This document shows, piece by piece, positions 16,320-25,111 of a DNA stretch of 64,000 bases (the first letter of the stretch is position 1; the number at the start of each line of letters is the position of its first letter). The position numbers were made by a program, and so were the translations under genes. Origin of the DNA: an uncultured Pelagibacteraceae bacterium (lineage in GTDB: Bacteria; Pseudomonadota; Alphaproteobacteria; Pelagibacterales; Pelagibacteraceae); NCBI GenBank assembly GCA_902563555.1, contig CACEXM010000001.1, positions 124,001-188,000 of the forward strand, written 5' to 3'. Below the pieces are notes generated by a model. It saw only the letters and a program-made list of their open reading frames with translations. It was not told the origin of the DNA and searched no databases.

Positions 16320-17711
16320 ATGAAAAAATTTACATTGATCTTAATATTACTATTTTTTCAAAAGAATATTGCTTTTGCATCAGATTACTCAAACAGCATG
16401 TTGAGTTTTAATCTTTGGTTAAAAAATAACGGTTATAGCTATAGAGTGGGATGCGATAATAAAAAGACGCGAAATGCGCTGTGTTATGATGAGAGTGGAA
16501 ATCCACTATGGGAAGATAAAGAAAATAATTTGAAAGTTAACGCTTACAAAGGAAGGTGGAGCGTACCTTTTAACAAAAATCCTAACAGAGATACATTAGT
16601 ATATTACAATTACAAAAATTTATTTAGTCATGAAACGGGTGATGGTAGCACTATGCAATGGAAGAAATATTTAATTCCAGCTTCCAAAGATCCTTATGAA
16701 TTTAAATTCAATAAAATAGAAAATGAATTTATAAAAAAACAATTTAAGAAACAAGCCATCCTAAGTTATCTTTATTTTCAAGATGGTCAAATTATAATAG
16801 ATGAATTATCACCGTTTGAACGATTTGGTGAATTTGTAAATAATGATACAAAATTAAGATCAAATTCAATGGGAAAAAGTTTGGCATCGTATGTATTGGG
16901 CCACGCAATTTGTGCCGGATACATTAAGGATGTAAATCAGAGAATTAGTGATTGGCCTTTAGTAAAAGATACACTTTATCAAGATGAGAAACTAATTGAT
17001 TTGTTAAATATGAATGCTGGTGATCAAAAATATGTTTATGACAGCGTAATTTTAGAAATGGGAGATGTAGAGTACCAAACAGTAGAAGGTGAGGCGGACA
17101 CTAATACTATTGCTTTTTACATGGGTAATTATTTTAAAAATAAAAAAAAATCTGATCGCAAATATAATTACAACGTAATTAATACTCACTTAATATTTAA
17201 TTATGCAATGTTTAAATCTGGAGATAATTGGCAAAAACTTTTAAATAATATTTTTCAGGTTAAAGCTAAAGTAAAAAATAGTGTATATTTTTTTAAGGTT
17301 CCTAATAAATTTGCTGAAAATGGTGACGCTCAAAGTATGTTTTATGCAACAAGATATGATTATTTACGAGTAGCTAAGGCAATTATGGATGATTGGCAAA
17401 ATGATACATGTGTCGGAAAATATTTAAAAACTATTTACGATAATAGAATTGAAAAGAAATTAACTAATCCAAAGAGAAGTTTATTTCGTGTTGAGGAAGC
17501 CACATATAGTTATGGAGGTCAATTTCATTTAGATATTAAAGGAATGAAAGATAGAAAAATTCTTGGTATGGGAGGACATGGAGGTCAGCAAATTTTGATT
17601 GATGTAGAAAATTCAAGGATTGTAGTTTTAAATACAATTCACGTTAATAGAAAAAAATATAACTATAACTGGAAAAAAATGGTTTATGAGATCATTAAAG
17701 ATGGTGTTTAG
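16320..17711 (+). CDS. Exported serine hydrolase of the beta-lactamase/penicillin-binding family
   Basis: A 463-residue protein with a signal peptide (ending FAFA near residue 20). The serine-hydrolase site SxxK is seen as SMGK (in RSNSMGKSLASYVLG), a Tyr-Asn element is in YNYNVINTH, and the KTG-like triad is HGG in GMGGHGGQQILID. These mark the class C beta-lactamase-like PF00144 superfamily, which includes esterases and D-aminopeptidases. The N-terminal 110 residues before the domain are unusual. Antibiotic hydrolysis is not implied. Confidence 0.75.
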   Translation: MKKFTLILILLFFQKNIAFASDYSNSMLSFNLWLKNNGYSYRVGCDNKKTRNALCYDESGNPLWEDKENNLKVNAYKGRWSVPFNKNPNRDTLVYYNYKNLFSHETGDGSTMQWKKYLIPASKDPYEFKFNKIENEFIKKQFKKQAILSYLYFQDGQIIIDELSPFERFGEFVNNDTKLRSNSMGKSLASYVLGHAICAGYIKDVNQRISDWPLVKDTLYQDEKLIDLLNMNAGDQKYVYDSVILEMGDVEYQTVEGEADTNTIAFYMGNYFKNKKKSDRKYNYNVINTHLIFNYAMFKSGDNWQKLLNNIFQVKAKVKNSVYFFKVPNKFAENGDAQSMFYATRYDYLRVAKAIMDDWQNDTCVGKYLKTIYDNRIEKKLTNPKRSLFRVEEATYSYGGQFHLDIKGMKDRKILGMGGHGGQQILIDVENSRIVVLNTIHVNRKKYNYNWKKMVYEIIKDGV

Positions 17712-17716
17712 ATTCA

Positions 17717-18316
17717 TTAAGGAACCAACCAATAATTCTTATTAGTTTCTAAATCAAATTTTGCTCTTCTATGCCCCTTAGCCGCAAGATATAGCCACTC
17801 AATAGATTTAATATTACATTTAATAACTGTAAAGTTTTTATAACCTTCCTCACTTTGTTCCATTGTGTAATCAAAATCTTCTAATTTAGATATCATTCCA
17901 GAAGTTGGATTTTCTGAAGTAGTTCCAGGAGGGCTATCAGTTAAATAACAACGTCTACTTATATGTTGAGTTTTCTTCCATGACTCTTCAGTTGTAGAAT
18001 TTTGATTATTAACTTCACATTCTACTTTTACTCTTAATTGTATCTTTTCTTCTTTATCGTAGAAAACTAGAGAGGCATTTTTATTTTTTTTTAGAATATC
18101 GACTTTAGGGGATCTTAAGTCTGTATGAAATTGTAATAGATTGTTTGCTCTATCTGATTTACGTAAAACAACAATTCTACCATCTACTTCGTTTTGATGG
18201 GCACAAATAAAAACTGGAATTCTAAATGGTGAACCTCTGTTAGTCACAGCATCATCTAACATAGACCAATACTTATTTTGAATTTCTACAAAATCTTCAT
18301 AGTATGCTGGCTGCAT
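17717..18316 (-). CDS. Pyridoxamine-phosphate-oxidase-like FMN split-barrel protein
   Basis: A 199-residue protein whose pattern (GSPFRIPVFICA, RIVVLRKSDRANNLLQFHTDLRSPK, ASLVFYDKEEKIQLRVKVECEV, and the C-terminal HRRAKFD) matches the FMN-binding split barrel of the PNPOx-like family. It lacks the full C-terminal dimerisation motif of true PdxH, so a flavin-linked oxidoreductase of unknown substrate is more likely than PdxH itself. It runs 3 bp after the dehydrogenase gene on the same strand. Confidence 0.72.
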   Translation of the reverse strand: MQPAYYEDFVEIQNKYWSMLDDAVTNRGSPFRIPVFICAHQNEVDGRIVVLRKSDRANNLLQFHTDLRSPKVDILKKNKNASLVFYDKEEKIQLRVKVECEVNNQNSTTEESWKKTQHISRRCYLTDSPPGTTSENPTSGMISKLEDFDYTMEQSEEGYKNFTVIKCNIKSIEWLYLAAKGHRRAKFDLETNKNYWLVP

Positions 18317-18319
18317 ACT

Positions 18320-19189
18320 TTACTTTCTAAATCTTTTTATTAAGCTTGAAGTATCCCAACGATTGCCGCCCATGCTTTGAACTTCCCCGTAATATTTATC
18401 TACCAGTTCAGTGACAGGTAATAATGAACCATTATTTTTTGCCTCATCCATTGCAATTTTTAAATCTTTTCTCATCCAATCCACCGCAAAACCAAAATCA
18501 AACTTATCATCTATCATTGTCTTATATCTATTTTCCATTTGCCATGATTGAGCTGCACCTTTTGAAATAACTTCAATTACATCTTCCATATTCAGTCCAG
18601 CTTTCATACCAAAGTTAATTGCTTCAGATAAACCCTGAACTAAACCAGCAATACAAATTTGATTAACCATTTTGGCAAGTTGTCCATTACCAGCACTACC
18701 CAGTAGCTTCATCTTTTTACTGTAACAATCTATTTTATCTTTTGCTTTATCAAAATCAGCTTGATCACCACCGATCATTACTGTTAGTGCGCCATTCTCT
18801 GCACCAGCTTGCCCTCCAGATACAGGTGCATCTAATGCGCCGAAACCATTTTTTTTTGCGTAATCATAAATCTCTCTTGCAATAGTTGCAGATGCAGTAG
18901 TGTTATCGATGTAAACAGCTCCTTTTTTAATTGTTTTGAAAGCACCACTTTCACCAAAAGTTACTTCTCTTAAATCATTATCATTTCCAACACAGGTAAA
19001 AATATATTCTGCATCTTTAGCTGCTTCAGCTGGAGTTTCAGCCATTTTACCTTTGTATTCACTAGTCCATTTTTCTGCTTTTGATTTTGTTCGATTAAAA
19101 ACAGTTACATTGTGTCCACCTTTTGATATATAACCAGCCATTGGATACCCCATGACACCAAGACCTATGAAAGCAACATTACAACTCAT
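18320..19189 (-). CDS. NAD(P)-dependent beta-hydroxyacid dehydrogenase (3-hydroxyisobutyrate dehydrogenase family)
   Basis: The 289 residues contain the Rossmann motif FIGLGVMGYPMA at the very start, the substrate-binding DAPVSGGQAGAENG, and the catalytic-lysine helix GNGQLAKMVNQICIAG. Substrates in the family include 3-hydroxyisobutyrate, tartronate semialdehyde and succinic semialdehyde; which one applies here is not clear. The start codon lies only 8 bp from the start of the divergent MFS gene. Confidence 0.88.
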   Translation of the reverse strand: MSCNVAFIGLGVMGYPMAGYISKGGHNVTVFNRTKSKAEKWTSEYKGKMAETPAEAAKDAEYIFTCVGNDNDLREVTFGESGAFKTIKKGAVYIDNTTASATIAREIYDYAKKNGFGALDAPVSGGQAGAENGALTVMIGGDQADFDKAKDKIDCYSKKMKLLGSAGNGQLAKMVNQICIAGLVQGLSEAINFGMKAGLNMEDVIEVISKGAAQSWQMENRYKTMIDDKFDFGFAVDWMRKDLKIAMDEAKNNGSLLPVTELVDKYYGEVQSMGGNRWDTSSLIKRFRK

Positions 19190-19197
19190 AATTTTTT

Positions 19198-20406
19198 ATG
19201 TTTAATAGTTTAAGTTTAAAAGTAATCATATTTGGATTTATCTTTACATTTTTTTCTAGTTTTGGACAGAGTTTTTTTTTAGGCCTTTTTAATTCCAGTA
19301 TTAGAGAAACACTTTCTATAACTCACGGACAATTTGGCTCAATATATGCATCAGCTACTTTATTAAGTAGTTTTCTTTTAATTTGGGTTGGAAAAAAAAT
19401 TGATGATATCAATATTTTTCAATTTGCATTTTATGTTACTCTACTCTTAGCATTTTCATGTTTCTTTTTTTCAAAAATATCTTCAATTATTTTTTTATTT
19501 ATAGCTGTTTTTTTGATGAGATTTTCTGGACAAGGATTAATGTCTCACACTGCAACCACAACAATTACAAGGTATTTTACAAAATCCAGAGGGAAAGCCT
19601 TAAGTGTAGGTTGGTTTGGTCTTTCAACAGCTGAATTTATTTTACCTGTATTAATCGTTTATTTACTTTCAATTACAGCTTGGCAGAATATTTGGATATC
19701 TATTTCGATTTTAGTTTTGATTTTTTTACCTTTGATATCATTTTTTTTAATTAAAAAATTAGATTTTGATACGAGAGAACAAGTAGACCCAACTGACTCT
19801 GAAACAAAAGAAATTAAACAATGGAAAAGAATTGAGGTTATAAAAGATTACAGATTTTATATCGTATGTTTAAATATGTTAGCAATGCCGTGGATTGCAA
19901 CTGGTGTATTTGTTTATCAGTCTTTCATTACTGAAGCTAAGGAATGGGGTTCTTTTGTTATCGCTCAATCATTTATGGTTTATTCAATACTATCTGTAAT
20001 AACTTTGTTAGGTTCTGGATTTTTAATTGATAAATTTACTAGTAGAAAACTTTTAATCTTTATGAACATACCATTATTGATTTCTACCTTGGTTTTATTT
20101 TATTTTGACAGTCCAATAACATCTTTTATTTTTCTTGGATTAATTGGTATTTCAAATGGTTTAGCTAATGTTTTAGGTTCGTCAACATGGGCTGAAATTT
20201 ACGGTGTGAAATTTATTGGCTCAATTAAAGCTCTAACTACAGCTTTAATGGTTTTTTCAACTGCTTTTGGAACAGCTTTATTTGGTTTTTTGATAGATAG
20301 AGGTTTTTCTATTGAGCAAATTGCCATGGTTTCATTTGTTTATATTTTAATCTCTTTAATCTTATTAGTTTTGGTTAGAAATAAGCTAAATCCACGATAT
20401 ATATAA
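19198..20406 (+). CDS. Major facilitator superfamily transporter
   Basis: The 402-residue protein has about 12 hydrophobic spans in two six-helix halves, separated by a charged central loop (around residues 185-215). The loop-2/3 region carries GKKIDD, and RFSGQGLMSHTA sits in helix 4, as in monocarboxylate/oxalate-type MFS carriers. Substrate unknown. It is divergent from the dehydrogenase gene with an 8 bp gap, so the promoter must lie inside the neighbouring coding sequence. Confidence 0.85.
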   Translation: MFNSLSLKVIIFGFIFTFFSSFGQSFFLGLFNSSIRETLSITHGQFGSIYASATLLSSFLLIWVGKKIDDINIFQFAFYVTLLLAFSCFFFSKISSIIFLFIAVFLMRFSGQGLMSHTATTTITRYFTKSRGKALSVGWFGLSTAEFILPVLIVYLLSITAWQNIWISISILVLIFLPLISFFLIKKLDFDTREQVDPTDSETKEIKQWKRIEVIKDYRFYIVCLNMLAMPWIATGVFVYQSFITEAKEWGSFVIAQSFMVYSILSVITLLGSGFLIDKFTSRKLLIFMNIPLLISTLVLFYFDSPITSFIFLGLIGISNGLANVLGSSTWAEIYGVKFIGSIKALTTALMVFSTAFGTALFGFLIDRGFSIEQIAMVSFVYILISLILLVLVRNKLNPRYI

Positions 20407-20449
20407 AAATCTCCTTGATTTTTTTTTAGTCACTGTATAGATACTGCCC

Positions 20450-20983
20450 ATGGCTAGAGTTACCGTTGAAGATTGTATCGATAAAGTTGAAAGTCCCTAT
20501 GAGCTTGTTTTAGTTGCAAAAGAAAGAGCAACTCAATTGAACTCTGGTATTGAACCAACTTTAGATAGAGATAATGACAAAAATACAGTTATTTCGTTAA
20601 GAGAAATAGCCGAAGAAAATATTAAAGTTTCTGATTTAAGTGAGAGTGCAATTTATAAGTTAAGAAAACATGTAGAGCAAGTTGATGATGGAGCAGAAGA
20701 TGATGAAGAAGTAGGTGATGATTTTGAAAACTTATATAAAGGAGAAATCTCAAAAAGTGGTACTCCAATATTACCATCAAAAAGAGCTAGAAAAGCTCCA
20801 GAAAAAATTCAAGTTTCAAAAGATGATTTGGCAGAACTATCTCAAACAGCTAATCCTGACGTAGACTCCCAACCATCAGAGGAAATGGAGAGTGACTCTG
20901 ATGATGTTTCTCTAGATGAAGTTTCAGAAGCTGAAGAACAAGTAAGTCAACAAGACACAGAGTCCTCTGAAGATAATAATTAA
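20450..20983 (+). CDS. rpoZ: RNA polymerase omega subunit with long acidic C-terminal tail
   Basis: Residues 1 to about 75 match omega ([38 protein letters not shown]), which helps fold and assemble the beta' subunit. The chain is 177 residues, longer than the usual 70-140. The extra part holds a small basic patch ([11 protein letters not shown]) and then about 55 residues rich in Asp, Glu, Ser and Gln to the end. The tail is probably disordered. The stop codon shares TTAA with the convergent CoA-transferase stop. Confidence 0.93.
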   Translation: MARVTVEDCIDKVESPYELVLVAKERATQLNSGIEPTLDRDNDKNTVISLREIAEENIKVSDLSESAIYKLRKHVEQVDDGAEDDEEVGDDFENLYKGEISKSGTPILPSKRARKAPEKIQVSKDDLAELSQTANPDVDSQPSEEMESDSDDVSLDEVSEAEEQVSQQDTESSEDNN

Positions 20984-22125
20984 TTATTAAATTCTTCTAA
21001 AATTTTTTGTCGATGCTCATCTAAATCAGGAATATCACCTCTAGTCTTTTCATCCTTATATGATGACATTTTAATCGGGTTTCCAGCTAATTTAAAATCG
21101 CCCACAACTTTATGAAAAGCTTTTACAATCATGTTTCTTGATTCTATTTGAGGATTTTCTACAGCCTCTTTTATGTTGAAGATTGGACCACATGGAATTT
21201 TATCTTTTTCCATTTCTTTAACCCACTCATCTGTATTTTTTGTAGATAATTTATCCTCTAAAATTTTTTTAAGCTCATCCATATTTTTAGCTCTGGATGA
21301 ATTATTTGAAAATTTTGGATTTTGATTTACTTCACTTATTTTTAAAACATTACACAGTTTTTCAAACAATTTATCATTACCTGCTGCAATTATTATATAA
21401 CTATCTTTTGTCTTGAAGGCTTCAAATGGAGCAATTGATGGATGACGTGATCCCATCGGTTTTGGAATTTCATTTTTTGAAAGATATCGTGCGATAGCAT
21501 TTTCTAGAATAGCTATTTGACAATCAAGCATCGACACATCTATGTACATTCCTTTGCCAGTTTTTTGTCTATCATAAAGAGCAGCATTAATTCCAATCGT
21601 AGTAAAAAGTCCTGCAGTTATATCTCCGATAGATGTCCCAACTCTTGTAGGTTCAGAATTTGGTTGGCCAGTTACACTCATTAATCCCCCCATACCTTGT
21701 ACTACCATGTCGTAAGCTGGTAACTCTTTAAGGGGACCTGTTTGACCAAATCCTGATGCAGAAGCATAAATTAGTTTGGGATATTTTTTGGACACATCCT
21801 TCCAGCCATAACCCCATTTTTCTAAAGTTCCTGGTTTAAAATTTTCGACTAAAATATCTGCTTTAGATAAAATTTTATCAAAAATTTTTTTATCCTCAGC
21901 ATTTTTTAAATTGAGGGCAATACTTTCTTTTCCTCTATTTAAAGACATAAAGTAAGCAGAGTAATCTTTTATAAATGGTCCAAAATTTCTTGAGTCATCA
22001 CCGATTTCTGGTGCTTCAACTTTTATCACCCTTGCACCTAAATCTGATAATATCATTGTACAATAAGGCCCAACTAATACTCTTGTTAAATCAACAACTA
22101 AAAGGTTTTTTAAAGGTCCATCCAT
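20980..22125 (-). CDS. Family III CoA transferase (CaiB/BaiF type)
   Basis: The 381-residue protein begins with the family III hallmark [23 protein letters not shown] and contains [23 protein letters not shown], and the catalytic Asp in VSMLDCQIA. It transfers CoA between carboxylic acids; the acids are unknown. It is divergent from the TRAP transporter genes with a 98 bp gap, so the transported carboxylate may be its substrate (inference). Confidence 0.88.
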   Translation of the reverse strand: MDGPLKNLLVVDLTRVLVGPYCTMILSDLGARVIKVEAPEIGDDSRNFGPFIKDYSAYFMSLNRGKESIALNLKNAEDKKIFDKILSKADILVENFKPGTLEKWGYGWKDVSKKYPKLIYASASGFGQTGPLKELPAYDMVVQGMGGLMSVTGQPNSEPTRVGTSIGDITAGLFTTIGINAALYDRQKTGKGMYIDVSMLDCQIAILENAIARYLSKNEIPKPMGSRHPSIAPFEAFKTKDSYIIIAAGNDKLFEKLCNVLKISEVNQNPKFSNNSSRAKNMDELKKILEDKLSTKNTDEWVKEMEKDKIPCGPIFNIKEAVENPQIESRNMIVKAFHKVVGDFKLAGNPIKMSSYKDEKTRGDIPDLDEHRQKILEEFNN

Positions 22126-22160
22126 AAATATAGTTTTATATATTAAGTGCTTTTACCGAC

Positions 22161-22189
22161 TTGACTCTTATTAATAAGTTCACTTTAAT
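22161..22189 (+). promoter_or_regulatory. Candidate promoter of the TRAP transporter operon
   Basis: TTGACT at 22161-22166 and TTTAAT at 22184-22189, with an ideal 17 bp spacer, lie 34 bases before the dctP ATG. The TTG inside the -35 box could be mistaken for an upstream start codon of dctP; the promoter and the later signal peptide argue against this. Confidence 0.55.
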
Positions 22190-22223
22190 TGAATTATTAA
22201 AAATAACAATAGAGGGAAAAATA

Positions 22224-23234
22224 ATGTTTAAAAAAATATCTTTATACTTAACTTCATTAGTTTTCGTTTTCACAACTATTGGTTCTGCTTTTGCTGTAAC
22301 TCTAAAAGCAAGTCACCAATGGCCGGGAACACCAAGAGCTGATGGATCTTTTGACCCTCGTCATGAAATGGTGCAAATCATTGCAGACGAAGTCAAAAAA
22401 GCAAACGTTGGAATAGATATAAGAATTTATCCAGCTAAATCATTATACAAACCAAAAGAACAGTGGAAACCAATGACAACAGGTCAGTTGGATATTTCTG
22501 CTTTTCCATTAGCATATGCATCTAAATTCCATCCAGAATTTGACGCAACTTTAATGCCAGGAACAGTTAAAAATCATGATCATGCATTGAGATTTAATAA
22601 AGGACCAATGATGACAGAAATTAAAAAAATTATTAATGATGCTGGTGTTGTAGTTTTATCTGATGCTTGGTTGGGGGGTGGTTTTGCTTCAAAAACAAAA
22701 TGTATCAAAAACCCTAGTGATGCAAAAGGTCAAGTTATGAGAGCTGCAGGTAAAGCATTTAACCAAATGTTAGAAGCAGCAGGAGCTGGTATACAAAGTA
22801 TGCCATCATCTGAAATTTACACAGGTTTACAAACTGGTGTATTAACAGGTGCTAACACTAGTTCAGGAAGTTTTGTAAGTTATAAAATTTATGAACAAGT
22901 TTCATGTGCAACTCCTCCAGGAAAATTTGGTCTATGGTTTATGTATGAACCAATCTTAATGTCAAAAAAGTCTTATGATGCATTAAGTTCAAAGCAACAA
23001 AAAGCTTTAATGAAAGCTGGTAAAGTTGCTGAGAAATACATGACAGCTCAAGTAGAAAACTTAGATAAAAAGTTTGAAGATGCTTATAAAGCTGCTGGTG
23101 TAAAATTGGTATACATGGATGCAAAAGACCATGCTGCATGGGTAGAGATTGCGAAAAAATCTTCTCATAAAGCATTTGCTGATAAAGTTCCAGGTGGCGA
23201 TAAGCTGATGGAAATGGCTTTAGCAGTTAAATAA
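22224..23234 (+). CDS. dctP: TRAP transporter substrate-binding protein
   Basis: Periplasmic DctP-family protein. The start is taken at ATG 22224 (336 residues), preceded by GAGGG at 22212-22216 and followed by a clean signal peptide ending GSAFA. Family features include the first strand TLKASHQWPG, YPAKSLYKPKEQW, and the conserved carboxylate-binding Arg in QVMRAAGKAFNQML. The ligand is probably an organic acid. It is followed by a strong hairpin with a T-run and then dctQ and dctM. Confidence 0.92.
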   Translation: MFKKISLYLTSLVFVFTTIGSAFAVTLKASHQWPGTPRADGSFDPRHEMVQIIADEVKKANVGIDIRIYPAKSLYKPKEQWKPMTTGQLDISAFPLAYASKFHPEFDATLMPGTVKNHDHALRFNKGPMMTEIKKIINDAGVVVLSDAWLGGGFASKTKCIKNPSDAKGQVMRAAGKAFNQMLEAAGAGIQSMPSSEIYTGLQTGVLTGANTSSGSFVSYKIYEQVSCATPPGKFGLWFMYEPILMSKKSYDALSSKQQKALMKAGKVAEKYMTAQVENLDKKFEDAYKAAGVKLVYMDAKDHAAWVEIAKKSSHKAFADKVPGGDKLMEMALAVK

Positions 23235-23248
23235 AATAATATATAAAG

Positions 23249-23284
23249 AACCCCTATTTATTCTTATTAAATAGGGGTTTTTTT
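23249..23284 (+). terminator. Intrinsic-terminator-like hairpin between dctP and dctQ
   Basis: AACCCCTATTTA (23249-23260) pairs perfectly with TAAATAGGGGTT (23268-23279) around a 7-base loop, and T residues continue to 23284. The next base is the dctQ start codon. This is a complete rho-independent terminator shape, but it lies inside the operon, so it is more likely a partial terminator setting high dctP and low dctQM expression. Confidence 0.82.
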
Positions 23285-23779
23285 ATGAAAAAAAAATATC
23301 TACAACTTTGTGACTATATAGCTAAAGCATGTGGTGCTTTCGCTGTATTAGCATTACTCTTATCCATCTTAGTAATCGTTGAACTTGTTTTTGAAAGATA
23401 TTTTTTTCAAAGAGCAATCACATGGCAGACAGAACTTGTCACCATGTTATTGGTTGCCTCAACTTTTATAGGAAGTGTATACGTTTTAAGTGAAAAAGCT
23501 CATGTTAGTATGGAATGGATCTATGACTTTTTATCAAAAAAAAATATAATTAGATTAAAAATTTTTACATCATCAATAAGCTTACTTTTTTTCTTAATTT
23601 TATTTTATTTCGGATTTTTAATGTTTGAGGAAGCATTTACTAAAAATTATTCAACAGGAACTGTTTGGGATCCACCACTATGGATACCATATTCATCAAT
23701 GATGTTAGGAGCTTTGTTAATGATATTACAGTATATCGCAGAAATTATAAAATTAACTGATGACAAGGATTTTAAATAA
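23285..23779 (+). CDS. dctQ: TRAP transporter small membrane subunit
   Basis: The 164-residue protein has four hydrophobic helices (around 15-37, 50-68, 90-112 and 132-152) and the DctQ pattern of RAITWQTELVTMLLVASTFIG followed by HVSMEWIYDFL. It pairs with DctM in the inner membrane. The ATG directly follows the T-run of the hairpin, so there is no room for a normal Shine-Dalgarno. Confidence 0.9.
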   Translation: MKKKYLQLCDYIAKACGAFAVLALLLSILVIVELVFERYFFQRAITWQTELVTMLLVASTFIGSVYVLSEKAHVSMEWIYDFLSKKNIIRLKIFTSSISLLFFLILFYFGFLMFEEAFTKNYSTGTVWDPPLWIPYSSMMLGALLMILQYIAEIIKLTDDKDFK

Positions 23780-25111
23780 ATGGATCCGCTGATTATAGCA
23801 TTAATTGTTGCAGTATTTACTTTATTGGTACTTTTTTCTGGAATTCCAATTGCTTTTGGTTTGAGTTTTGTTTCGATTGCTTTGTTAGTAACATTTGAGG
23901 GAATTCAAATGCTTGACGTATTTGCTGAAACATTTTTTGCAGGATTAAATTCTTTTGTTTTACTTTCCATACCAATGTTTATTTTAATGGGAATGGCTGT
24001 TGCCAATTCTCCTGCAGGAAAAGATTTATATACAGGTTTGGATAGATGGCTTTGGAGAGTACCAGGTGGATTAGTAATTTCTAATATTGGTGCTTGTTCA
24101 ATTTTTGCAGCATTAAGTGGATCTAGCCCTGCAACTTGTGCAGCAATTGGAACAATGGGAATACCTGAAATGAGGAAAAGAGGGTACTCTGACCAAATCG
24201 CAACAGGAACTATTGCAGCTGGAGGTACTTTAGGAGTTTTAATACCTCCCAGTATTGTTTTAATTGTTTATGGAATTGCAACCGGTACATCTATTGGAAG
24301 ATTATTTTTATGTGGTCTTGTGCCAGGCTTTATGTTAGCTGGTATGTTTGCGATTTGGGCATTAATACATAGTTATTTTATTGATAAGGATGCAGCAAAA
24401 GCTCTGAGAAATAGAGTGAGACCAACTTTAAAAGAAAAACTTGAGGTATTACCAAGAATTCTTCCTTTCTTAGCTATCATTGCAGGTGTTTTGTATGTTC
24501 TTTATGGAGGGGTTGCAACACCATCTGAAGCATCGGGAGTAGGAGCATTCTTAGTTTTTGTATTGATTGCGGTAGTTTACAAAATTTATCAACCAAGCAA
24601 AATATGGAACATTGTTAAAGTTTCAATGAAAGAAAGTGTGATGATAATGTTTATCATTGCTGCATCCTATCTTTTTGCTTTTACTCTCTCACAACTCTAT
24701 GTAACTCAATCTTTAGCGCAGAGTATGGTTGAATTAAGTTCAAACAAATGGGTTGTGTTTATTTTAATAAATATATTTCTTTTAATAGCTGGTTTCTTTT
24801 TACCACCAGTCGCTGTTATTGTAATGACCTCAGCTATATTATTACCAGTAATTACCACATTAGGGTTTGATCCGTATTGGTTTGCAATAGTATTTACAAT
24901 CAATATGGAGATTGGCTTAATTACACCGCCAGTTGGACTAAATCTTTATATTATAAAAGGAATTACCCCAGACGTTAGTTTGTCAGAAATTTTAAAAGGA
25001 TCTATACCATTCATGATAATTATGGCTTTAGCTATAGTAATTTTATGTATTTTTCCTGAGATTGTTACATGGTTACCTGATAAAATAATGGGCAAGGACC
25101 TTGGATTCTAA
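23780..25111 (+). CDS. dctM: TRAP transporter large membrane subunit
   Basis: The 443-residue, highly hydrophobic protein has about 12-13 spans and DctM landmarks: FSGIPIAFGLSFV, SIPMFILMGMAVANS, SGSSPATCAAIGTMGIPEM, GTLGVLIPPSIVLIVYG, and NMEIGLITPPVGLNLY. It forms the sodium-coupled channel with DctQ. It starts immediately after the dctQ stop, and its end overlaps the dusA start by 11 bp. Confidence 0.93.
   Translation: MDPLIIALIVAVFTLLVLFSGIPIAFGLSFVSIALLVTFEGIQMLDVFAETFFAGLNSFVLLSIPMFILMGMAVANSPAGKDLYTGLDRWLWRVPGGLVISNIGACSIFAALSGSSPATCAAIGTMGIPEMRKRGYSDQIATGTIAAGGTLGVLIPPSIVLIVYGIATGTSIGRLFLCGLVPGFMLAGMFAIWALIHSYFIDKDAAKALRNRVRPTLKEKLEVLPRILPFLAIIAGVLYVLYGGVATPSEASGVGAFLVFVLIAVVYKIYQPSKIWNIVKVSMKESVMIMFIIAASYLFAFTLSQLYVTQSLAQSMVELSSNKWVVFILINIFLLIAGFFLPPVAVIVMTSAILLPVITTLGFDPYWFAIVFTINMEIGLITPPVGLNLYIIKGITPDVSLSEILKGSIPFMIIMALAIVILCIFPEIVTWLPDKIMGKDLGF

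Noticed and set aside
16320..17711. Antibiotic-resistance beta-lactamase
   Set aside because: The SxxK and HGG motifs place it in the broad serine-hydrolase superfamily, but the long extra N-terminal region and HGG in place of KTG do not support a resistance enzyme.
22161..22223. Upstream TTG extension of dctP by 21 codons
   Set aside because: The TTG is part of a -35 box, and the extension would bury the signal peptide, which begins at the ATG at 22224 with its own GAGGG.
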